64,000 nt of DNA from Camellia lanceoleosa (Eukaryota; Streptophyta; Magnoliopsida; Ericales; Theaceae), in assembly GCA_025200525.1 (NCBI GenBank), contig CM045761.1, positions 45,826,190 to 45,890,189 of the forward strand, written 5' to 3'. Within the stretch, counting starts at the first letter, position 1; each line of letters begins with the position of its first letter. Under the pieces are notes generated by a model. It was not told the DNA's origin. It searched no databases and saw only the letters and a list, made by a program, of their open reading frames with translations. Shown here piece after piece: positions 48,190 to 57,122 of the stretch. Position numbers and translations under genes: made by a program.

Positions 48190-48750
48190 ACATACTATTT
48201 TGGAACAATTTGGGAAGCTAGCTAAAAGTTAGCTTTTAACTTTTAATTTATTTTGAATCACATTAGCTCTTATATTTTTTAAATACAGAAAGATGAAAAA
48301 ATTGAAAAAAAAACTAAAAAATTAATTTTTAACTTACTTTTCAAACCATCCCTTTATTTTTTTGAATAATGCTTGGGGCTGAATCCGCGCCCGAATCCCG
48401 ATTTTAGAGAGAGAGAGAAGAAGAGAGGAGAAAGAGAGGCGAGATCGAAGAGGAGGAAGAGAGAGAGAAGCTCGTCGCCTGGCTCGTCTCGGCATCGACT
48501 TCAGCTTCGTCTCGGCGTCACCGCGTCGCCTCATGGCGTCTCCTCGCGTCGCCTCGCCTCCGCCGCCTCCGTGACTCCTCCTCCGCCCGCCTCGCCTCCT
48601 CCTCCTCCCCTCCCCTAGTTTATGGGCCCTCCCTCCTTCTCTTCCTCTCCCTCCCCTCCCTCTCCCTTCCTGCGTCTTCTTTTGCTTGGTTTGATTGAGC
48701 AACAGCGTCGTTTTTCGTTCGAGGATTCGGGGCCCTATTTTCGGACGCGT
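48190..48750. repeat. MITE plus GC-rich island
   Basis: About 48205-48355 is a MITE-like stretch (TTTGGGAAGCTAGCTAAAAG ... TTACTTTTCAAACCATCCC). It is followed by a GC-rich island (48370-48740) with GA repeats, then CG- and CT-rich sequence, bounded by GGGGCTGAATCCGCGCC and GAGGATTCGGGGCCC, which are partly inverted. Open frames on both strands are low-complexity and are not called. Similar islands occur at 14093-14459 and 17160-17520. Confidence 0.5.
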
Positions 48751-49030
48751 TATACGATTGTATTTTTTACCAAAAAATCTTTTCCCAAATGAATTTAAGT
48801 GAAAGAAAGTGACATCATTGCAAACGCTTAATAAGTTCTATTGTAAGAAATTATTTTTTCGCTCTTAAGACAATGTCACGTGGTGTTCCAATTTTAAATT
48901 AATTGGTTAAAATAATAAAATCTAATACATTTTGTTGTATTGTTAGAAAATAACTCCACAAATGTCAACTAATAAATAATTTGAAACAATATTCCAAAAC
49001 TAGTAAATAATCAGTCCTTATACGTGCACC

Positions 49031-50013
49031 CAGTGGCGGAGCCACATGCGGCCTAGGGGTCATCTGCCGCCTCAGGATTTTTGATTTTTCTTTTTTACAT
49101 ATGTATATAAAGAAAATTTTAAACAAAAATAATATCTAGAATAAAATGTCACGGATATTTTAAATTTATGAAAATAATAGTGATTGTTTTATTGAAAATG
49201 AAGTAATTACAACAAATTATATTTTTATGTATAAAAATTTTATGAAAAAATCTCAATATAAATGTAATATCCATCATTATTGACATGCAAATATAATTAA
49301 TCTTATAATATATATGTAAAAATTACTAAGAGTGTTAGTTATATTTGCATGTGAAGTTCATCCTTCATATGTTACTTTATTACTGGTTGGTGATATTATA
49401 TGTCAATAATAACGTGATATCACTATTATATGCAATTTTTATTCAAATCTTGTAAAAATTTGATTTATCTTACCATTATATAATTTATTTTAAGACTTAA
49501 ATATATTACTATTTTTATATTGTCCATGATACACTAGTTACACGTAATACTTTCTTTTCGATTTTAGTCAAAATTAATTATAAAATTTTATGTGTAATAC
49601 TTTTGTAATAATTTATTTAAGTTTTTGTACTTAGCATTCATTCAAAAATTATTATTATTTTCTTATTGTTAGTTATGAAAAAAAAAATTATAATTATAAT
49701 TAAGAAATGCCTCTTCTAATTAAGGAATTGTTTGGGGTGTCCTAAATAAGTGTACTTTTTGTCTTTTTAGACTAAAAAATTGAGAAAAAAATATGGATGT
49801 TTAGGTTAATTTTTTGACTTTTTATGAAAAAATGTGTATTAAAAAATTATATAAATTAGTATGTAAGAAAAAATTAGGATTAAAAATTGTGCAACCGTAA
49901 TTTTTAACTTTTGATAAATAATAAATTTTTTTTAATTTTTTAAATAATTTTTTAACTTTTTGACTTTTTTAAGAGTGGCTAAACTTTACCTTAGTTTTTC
50001 GACTTCACCACTG
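49031..50013. mobile_element. hAT element (983 bp) with perfect 8-bp duplication
   Basis: Begins CAGTGGCGGAGCC and ends GACTTCACCACTG (inverted), flanked by CGTGCACC at 49023-49030 and 50014-50021. An 8-bp duplication and CAGTGGCGG-type ends are hallmarks of the hAT superfamily. The interior is AT-rich without transposase. A MITE of the AAGTGTACTTTTTG group is nested near the right end (about 49730-49990). Confidence 0.9.
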
Positions 50014-50099
50014 CGTGCACCATAGCAGGGTGTACTGTGTCTTGAGATGCGGATCACTCTATACATAATATTTAGGAGTTTTCTTAGGTGTGCAACCCA

Positions 50100-50312
50100 C
50101 AAAAGGTGTAAGTGGGTTGCACACCATGTGCTACTAACACAAAAGGTATAAGTGTAAGGTGTAAGTGTAAGGTGTAAGTGTAAGTGGAAGGTATAAATGA
50201 AATGTATAAGTTGCACACCATGTGCCACTTACACAAAAGGTGTAAGTGCAAGGTAAAAAAGGTGTAAGTGTAAGGTGTAAGTGAACACAAAAAAGTGTAA
50301 GGTGTAAGTTGC
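50100..50312. repeat. GGTGTAAGTGTAA minisatellite
   Basis: Repeated GTGTAAGGTGTAAGTGTAAG units are interspersed with the longer word GTTGCACACCATGTGC, which occurs twice. Minus-strand frames (repeats of T-Y-T and H-L-H-L) are products of the repeat and not genes. The motif also occurs at 26303-26345. Confidence 0.85.
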
Positions 50313-50319
50313 ACACTAT

Positions 50320-51417
50320 AGCATTACCCTAATATTTATCAAGGATTACTGATGAACATGTTTTGATTGGTACCTATATAATCAGAATATATTTATTTTT
50401 AAAAAACATTAACATCAAATATGATTTTAAAAATAATTTATTTTTTCTTTTAAAAGAAATATAATTTTATCATATGACTACTAAGGCCTAGCAACTTAAA
50501 ATTTTAGTTAAAAAGTTAAAGGTTAGGTTTGGTTTAGTTTTGATACTGTGATTTTCTTTTTGAAATTGTGATTTGAATTTTAAAAAGAAAAAATTTGTTT
50601 GGTTATAAGTATTGAAAAGTGTTTAGAAAGGTATTTTTGAATTTTGAAAAGAACAGATTGAGTCTATCCAGTCGTTCGCCGGTCGACTGGAACAGTAAAT
50701 TTTTATTTTTATTATTATTATTATTTTTAATTACAACCTGTTATTTAGAAGAAAAAAAATTATATTTATTTTAGATATTTTTTAAATATAGAAATTATTT
50801 TTTAAAAATAATTTAACAATATTATCACTAATCATCTTCAATACTATATTATCAAAAGAGTTTTAAAAATAATTTTGAATTGAATTTTGTATTGTGTGTT
50901 TAGTTATGAGTTTTGAAAATAGTTTTGAATTAAGTTTTGTATTGTGTGTTTCGTTATGAATTTTGAAAAGAGTTTTGAAAATTTTGCCTTTGATTTTTAT
51001 TTTTGGGTTTTTTTGACTTTTGTAAGAAAAAAATAGAATGATTATAATTTAAATGTGACATTTTATCTTATTAATTTATATATAATTTATTTTGTCTTTT
51101 TATATTTTTTTAACCCTAAAATAAAAACTAAACGAGGACTTAAATTACATAAGTGGATCTAAAATGAACCCCACTATAGGGCACTGCACGCTCAGCACAA
51201 TAGGGGCAATTTTTTTTTTTTTTTTTTTTTCTAATTCAAAAAAAAGAATTGATATCCAAATTTTGAGGACAAAATATTTAGGAAAATTCTAAAATGATAT
51301 ACCGTATACACCTTATAATATGTCATTTTCATGTTTTCTTATAAACAATTTTCTTCTTTAATAATTATATTATTTTAGTTATAATTCCTGTTATGTTTAC
51401 TTATGACAATTTTTATT
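50320..51417. other. AT-rich intergenic spacer
   Basis: No gene. About 50520-50990 contains repeated TTTTGAATTGAATTTTGTAT-type words and a TTTGGTTTAGTTTTG end, related to the MITE at 13680. A T run lies at 51211-51230. Confidence 0.5.
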
Positions 51418-51679
51418 GGGTAAATTACAAACACCCCCTCGAGGTTTGGTGAAAATACAGATTCCCCCCTGAGGTTTGAGAAATTACATCCCACCCCCTG
51501 AGGTTTATATTTCCATAACAAATTGCCCCCTGAGGTTTTTATTTTCATACAGATTCCCCCCTAATTTTCCCTAATTTGTTATGAAAATTTGACTCTCATG
51601 GGGCAATTTGTAATTTCTCAAACCTCAGGGGGGAATCTGTATTTTTATCAAACCTCGAGGGGGTGTTTGTAATTTGCCC
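51418..51679. mobile_element. 262-bp MULE-like MITE with 9-bp duplication
   Basis: Begins GGGTAAATTACAAACACCCC and ends GGGTGTTTGTAATTTGCCC, nearly perfect inverted ends extending tens of bases inward. ATTTTTATT is duplicated at 51409-51417 and 51680-51688. Partial relatives lie at 22636-22740 and about 41034-41150. Confidence 0.88.
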
Positions 51680-51961
51680 ATTTTTATTTTGTTAGTTATA
51701 ATTCAAAAAGTATAAAGTTACGCTTTTTTTAAAAAAAATTATAAAATATATACAGTACATACTTTTTGAGAGATATCTACCATAATATTTTCCAAATATT
51801 TATTACAAGGGTTGTGCCATATCATTATTGATATGATTGTATCATCATCTAATCATGAAGTTCCATATATATATATATATATATATATTTATATTATTAC
51901 AATTACAAAATATTGTCATCTTCTTAAAGTTAAAAGTTGTAATTTTTTTTTTAGGTGAAAC

Positions 51962-52446
51962 TGTAACAACCCCATACTGTTTATCGAAAAATTACTGAAT
52001 TACCTACTAATTCTTGCTAAATTTGAATTGCTTATGATAATTGAACTAATGAAATCTTGAGCAATTTGATTGAAAATTGGGCCCGAATTGACTAAGCATA
52101 TCTATTGTATTGCATGTTTATCATTCGATTATTTGATTATCTGTTGGTATGTTTATGTTCAAATTGCAAATTGAAGGGCTTATCGTGATCGGCCGAAAAT
52201 TGTTTAGTGTTTCATGATCAGTGGAATTTTGGTGATTTAATGGTATATTTATCTAAAATGTGATTAGGTATGATTAAACAAGATTAATTTAAGCCAATTA
52301 AAGAGTCTGGCGTAATTACACTTTTGCCATTGTTAGTGGGCCTTTGTTTATTCTCATTATTGAGCCTTGCCTACACTTAGATGAACATTTCATCGACTCT
52401 ATTCCCTTGTTCCACGAATTTAGAGAGAGAGAGAGTGAAAGTGACA
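51962..52446 (+). repeat. 5' LTR of gypsy 1, internally deleted
   Basis: 485 bp. The first 470 bp or so align with the start of the 3' LTR (57123 onward), including TGTAACAACCCC, ATTGCTTATGAT and AAGCATATCTATTGTATTGC. After the GAGAGA tract at 52427 the match breaks, and the LTR terminus GTGACA follows at 52441-52446. Compared with the 2345-bp 3' LTR it lacks about 1.86 kb. Confidence 0.85.
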
Positions 52447-52451
52447 GTGAG

Positions 52452-52463
52452 TGGTATCGAGGC
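52452..52463 (+). other. Primer-binding site of gypsy 1
   Basis: TGGTATCGAGGC lies 5 nt after the LTR end. It matches the usual initiator-Met tRNA site TGGTATCAGAGC at 9 of 12 positions. Confidence 0.65.
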
Positions 52464-52799
52464 GATACTTAACCACGAGTTATCTCACAGCGTGTCCAAA
52501 TGAGCTATAGGGTGTCCTAGAAAAGTGATTAGGGCATTTCATGAACTTGAAAAGTGTGTGGCTATGTTATATTTGAATACATGTTAATGTGATAAGCTCT
52601 AAATATGCAAGCTATTTATATGTTATAATTGCTATAAGCTATAAGCGCTACGATTGAAATGGACAATGCGAATGAACTGAATCATTGAGGCGAATGTACG
52701 AATGGAAAGAATGATGGGCGATAAGCGCTAGACTTGAGCAACAACAAAACCAATAGCCCCACTTCTCCTCCTCCTCCATCTGAAATGCAATGAATGATG

Positions 52800-53654
52800 G
52801 GGATATTATTGCTCTCACCCATAAATTGACAAGATGAAACCGCCATCCTTTCAGGAGGCCTTGAACCGCTAAAGGTGAAGCTTGGGTGCTTGAAACAGAA
52901 AAACTATTTGAAGTGTTTGTACTTTCGAAGCGAATAAAATCTTAGCTACCTTCACCCTACAAGAAGAAGCTAGAAGGTGGATGATGTTGATCCGTGATAC
53001 AAATACTGTTATGACTTGGGCTCAGTTCAAGGAGTCCTTCTTTGAAAAGTACTTCCCACAGTGCGTCAGGGATAGAAAAGTGACTGAATTTGAACAAGCG
53101 AGGGCGGTACAATGTACGTGGTGAATATGAAGCAAGGTTCACAGGCTTGCGGATATGCACCACATATGGTGGACACTGACTACAAGAAGGCCAGAAAATT
53201 TGAGGGTGGCCTTAATGTTGCAATACTTGACCGAATAAGTGTTTTGAAACTACCGACTTTTGTGGGTGTTCTCGACCGGGCATTGATGGTCGAGTCGAAC
53301 ATTGCAGCAGTAAAACAATCTGAAACACCAACAACTGAATGACATGGTAAAAGGCAGGGTTTCAAATTCAAGAAAGGCAAGCACAACCCGGCCAACAAGA
53401 AACAGAATACGGGGTCAACAACTAGCCCCAGCCAAGGGAATGGGTTCATTCCACCCTGCTCTGTATGTGGCAACAAGCACAAAGGGGTTTGTCACAAAAT
53501 ATCCGGAGCCTGTTACAGATGTGGCAAAGTGGGCCACATGGTTAGAGACTGTCCCTCTGCTCCGCAAGTTAGTAGCAAAGCTACAGGCAGTGTGGCAGCA
53601 TCAACTGTTGCACCAAAGCCTAACCCCAAAGCTACCGGGAAGGAGCCTATGAAG
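52800..53654 (+). pseudogene. gag of gypsy 1 (degenerate)
   Basis: The capsid region is recognisable in pieces. LQEEARRWMMLIRDT and AQFKESFFEKYFP (about 52960-53060) are typical of the retrotransposon gag domain. A frame shift separates them from MYVVNMKQGSQA (53112 onward). The nucleocapsid zinc knuckle [14 protein letters not shown] (CX2CX4HX4C) lies at 53511-53552. The frame of the zinc knuckle is broken by TGA at 53340-53342. A TAG at 53655-53657 separates it from the protease. The N-terminal part of gag before about 52830 is not convincing. Confidence 0.75.
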
Positions 53655-53663
53655 TAGGGACGA

Positions 53664-54053
53664 GTGTTTGCCCTAGTACCGGGAGACGTGCAAAATACTG
53701 AGACCGTTGTGTCAGGTATTCTCTCTATTTGTACTCAGAATGCTTATGTATTGATTGATTCGGGGTCTACACATTCTTACGTGTCACATGCTTTCTCGCG
53801 TAAATTGAATAGACCCTTAGAACCCATGAACTATCTATTAACTGTATCATCACCCGTAGGGGGATCTATGACATGTGCTTATATGTACCCTGCATGTGAA
53901 ATCATTGTTGGGGATATGCATCTGTTTATTGATTTACTGCCATTGAACATTGATCATTTTGATGTAATATTGGGGACGGACTGGTTACAAAAATATCATG
54001 CCACTATAGACTGTGTAACAAAACAAGTAGTTTTCCGTCCCACAGGTTACTGA
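53664..54053 (+). pseudogene. Aspartic protease of gypsy 1
   Basis: Reads in the same frame as the zinc knuckle and contains the catalytic motif LIDSGSTHSYVS, then DVILGTDWLQKYHA, the second flap and substrate region seen in plant gypsy proteases. It ends at TGA (54051-54053). A one-base loss just before this stop shifts the downstream RT into another frame. Confidence 0.85.
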
Positions 54054-54057
54054 ATTT

Positions 54058-55101
54058 GTGTTTAATGGGAGTGGAGTAGTACCTCCTCCGTACTTGGTTT
54101 CATCTGTGAAAGCTGTTAAATTAATTAGAAAGGGGTGCAAAGGGTATCTGTGTTCTGTATTGACTGTATCTACTGATGATAATGTTAAAACTGATGTGAA
54201 CAGTATTCCTATAGTCAGAGAATTCCCAGATGTATTTCCAGATGATCTGCCAGGGGATTTGATTGACAGGGAAATTGAATTTATTGTGGATGTGATTCCG
54301 GGTACACAACCGATATCTAAAGCCCCTTACAGAATAGCTCCAACTGAACTGAAAGAACTGAAAGTGCAACTGCAAGAACTGTTAGACAAGAAGTTCATCA
54401 GGCCTAGTACTTCACCGTGGGGTGCACCGGTCTTGTTCGTAAAGAAGAAAGACGGCTCACTGAGATTGTGTATTGATTACCGTGAATTGAACAAGGTAAC
54501 TGTGAAAAATAAATACCCATTACCGCGCATTGATGATTTGTTTGACCAGTTATAGGGTGCCCAAGTGTTTTCCAAGATTGATCTTCGATCGGGGTACCAT
54601 CAACTGAAGGTTAAACCAGAAGACATTGATAAAACTATTTTTAGAACGAGGTATGGACATTACGAATTTCTAGTTATGCCTTTTGGAGTTACCAATGCAC
54701 CTGCAGCATTTATGGACCTCATGAATAGAATCTTTAAACCATACCTCGATGACTTTATTGTTGTATTTATTGGTGACATATTAATTTACTCTAAAAGTGT
54801 AGAGGAACATGAACACCATCTGAGACTTGCCCTGCAGACCCTAAAAGAACAGAATCTGTATGCTAAACTGTCTAAATGTGAGTTTTGGCTTGATCATGTT
54901 ATGTTTTTGGGGCGTGTTGTTAGCAAAGATGGAATTTCTGTTGATCATGAAAATCGAAGTAGCAGAGTGAATGTGACAAAAGTCCGCAGCTTTTTGGGAT
55001 TGGCTGGATATTATAGAAGATTTGTCAAAGATTTCTCCAAGATTGCATTACCATTGACTCAACTGACACAGAAAGGGACATCATTTGACTGGACTGACTA
55101 G
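54058..55101 (+). pseudogene. Reverse transcriptase of gypsy 1
   Basis: Contains [11 protein letters not shown], the RT core [28 protein letters not shown], and [12 protein letters not shown], then [18 protein letters not shown]. The catalytic box normally reading FIDDILIYS is FIGDILIYS here (about 54767-54793): the first of the two metal-binding Asp residues is Gly. An in-frame TAG at 54553-54555 replaces a codon usually Gln. A TAG at 55099-55101 ends the thumb region. The connection segment around [11 protein letters not shown] is shortened. Confidence 0.88.
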
Positions 55102-55545
55102 AGGGAATCAGCATTCCAAGAGTTGAAAACTCGACTTGTGACTGCACCGGTTTTGACTTTACCTTTAGGTACGGATGGTTATACTGTATTTAGTGATACT
55201 TCTTATAAGGGTTTGGGGTGTGTTTTAATGCAGAATGGGAGAGTTATTGCTTATGCTTCCCGATAGTTGAGACCACATGAAAAGAACTACCCGACCCATG
55301 ATTTGGAACTGGCTGCAGTAGTGTTTGCACTAAAAATCTGGCGTCACTACCTTTATGGGGCGACATGTGAAGTATACACCGACCACAAGAGCTTAAAATA
55401 TTTCTTCACACAGAAAGAACTAAATATGAGACAGCGCAGATGGCTAGAACTGATCAAAGACTACGATCTACAGATTCTGTACCATCCGGAAAAAGCCAAT
55501 ACTGTTGCCGATGCATTGAGCCGAAAGTCAATTGCCAACTTAGCT
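55102..55545 (+). pseudogene. RNase H of gypsy 1
   Basis: Continues the RT frame. It shows KGLGCVLMQNGRVIAYASR, then TAG at 55264-55266 where Gln is usual, then [40 protein letters not shown] and the terminal ADALSRK. The first catalytic Asp region reads FSDTSYKG instead of the usual SDAS. Confidence 0.8.
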
Positions 55546-56690
55546 TGTTTGCTCACCGGACAGAAAGAGCTGCTTTGTAACCTTGAAAAATCTGAAATTG
55601 AAGTTGTTTTGAGAGAACAAGGTGGAACACTAGCCTCTATTTCTGCTCAACTAGCCTTGATAGAAGAAATTAAAGAGAAACAGCAACAGGATGACTTCTT
55701 GAAGAAGATCATCGAAGAAAGGGAAATTAAACCGAGACCGGGTTTCAAATTTGAGAACAATGTACTGAAATTTCAAGAAAGACTGTGTGTGCCGAATAAC
55801 ACTGAACTGAAAAGAAGAGTTCTGCAAGAGGGCCACAATTCAAAATTGTCTATCCACTCGGGGAATACGAAAATGTACCAAGATTTGAAACAGAATTTCT
55901 GGTGGCCGGGAATGAAGAAAGAAATTGCCGACTTTGTGTCCAAATGTCTTCATTGCCAACAAGTCAAGGTTGAACACCAACGACCTGCTGGATTATTGCA
56001 ACCTTTACCCATACCGGAGTGGAAATGAGAGCATATCACGATGGATTTTATCGTTGGTTTGCCTCGCTCCAGAAAAGGTATGGATTCAATTTGAGTTATT
56101 GTTGATAGACTAACCAAATCTGCTCACTTCTTACCTGTCAAGGCAATCTATAATGCGGACAAATTGGCTGTTATCTATATTGATGAAATTGTGAGACTGC
56201 ATGGAGTGCCTGCGTCTATTGTTTCTGACAGGGATTCGAAGTTTACATCGAGATTTTGGCAAAGCCTACAGACTGCATTGGGTACTGAATTGAGGCTGAG
56301 TAGTGCTTATCATCCTCAGACAGATGGACAGTCAGAAAGGACCATCCAGACTTTGGAGGATCTATTGAGAATGTGCGTCCTTGATTTTTAGGAAAACTGG
56401 GAAAGTCATTTGCCATTGGCTAAATTCGCCTACAACAACAACTACCATTCGAGTATTGGTATGGCGCCTTTCGAGGCATTGTATGGCAGGAAATGTCGAT
56501 CTCCGATTTGCTGGGCAGAAGTTGGAGATGGGCCTTTTGGGCAAGATCGTATATGAGGCAATGAAAAGATAAAAGCGTCTGCAGTAAAGAAAAGTTATGC
56601 GGATGTTAGAAGACGAGACGAAGTATATGAAGTGGGTGATCACGTTTTTGTGAAAGTGACACCAATGAAGGGCGAACTTCGTTTTGGAGT
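55546..56690 (+). pseudogene. Integrase of gypsy 1
   Basis: The zinc-binding N-domain is visible (two His near HNSKLSIH and CLHCQQVK at about 55840-55970). The catalytic core follows, with Asp in TMDFIVGLP, Asp in [10 protein letters not shown] and Glu in [11 protein letters not shown], so DDE is kept. In-frame stops: TGA at 56026 and 56092 (both at usual Trp positions), TAG at 56389 and TGA at 56554. The frame shifts at about 56690. Confidence 0.88.
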
Positions 56691-57100
56691 CAAAAGGCAA
56701 GTTAAGCGAGATATCGTCCGGACCGTATGAGATTATTGAGAAAATTAATCCGGTGGCGTATCAAGTTGCGCTCCCTCCTGAAATGGAGCACATGCATAGT
56801 GTTTTCCACATTTCGATGTTGAGAGATTATCTCCGGGATCCCTTTCATGTAATTGAGCCTACTCGTATCGTGTTGAGTGATGACTACACTTACGAGGAAC
56901 GGCCTATACAGATTGTAAACAGACGGATCAAGAAACTGAGAAACAAAGAGATCCCGTTAGTGAAAGTTGACTGGCAGAACCATGGTGGTGTGTATGCCAT
57001 TTGGGAAAGGGAAGATGACATGGCTAAGCGATATCCTGATTTGTTCCCGCTGGATCCTGTTTTTTTCCGGAATGAAGGTAACTCGAGTTTAGAGGACTAA
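56691..57100 (+). pseudogene. Integrase C-terminal region of gypsy 1
   Basis: In a shifted frame: SGPYEIIEKINPVAYQVALP, HSVFHISMLRDYLRDP, and a tail with EERPIQIVNRRIKKLRN, VKVDWQNHG and WEREDDMAKRYPDLF. The tail has the layout of the chromodomain-like end of Tekay/Del elements, but its chromodomain residues are weakly conserved. Ends at TAA 57098-57100. Confidence 0.8.
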
Positions 57101-57109
57101 ACTCCTTAT

Positions 57110-57122
57110 AAGGAGGGGAGAC
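57110..57122 (+). other. Polypurine tract of gypsy 1
   Basis: AAGGAGGGGAG ends 2 nt before the 3' LTR start, the expected plus-strand priming site. Confidence 0.8.

Noticed and set aside
48334..48702. A 122-codon minus-strand frame and an 81-codon plus-strand frame
   Set aside because: Arg/Gly/Ser-rich low-complexity translation of a purine- and CpG-rich island in a repeat.
49986..50316. Three minus-strand frames with Thr-Tyr-Thr and His-Leu repeats
   Set aside because: Artefacts of the GTGTAAGGTGTAAG minisatellite.
53344..53652. A 102-codon plus-strand frame in the gag region
   Set aside because: The zinc knuckle and the protease read in a different frame, so this one is a shadow.
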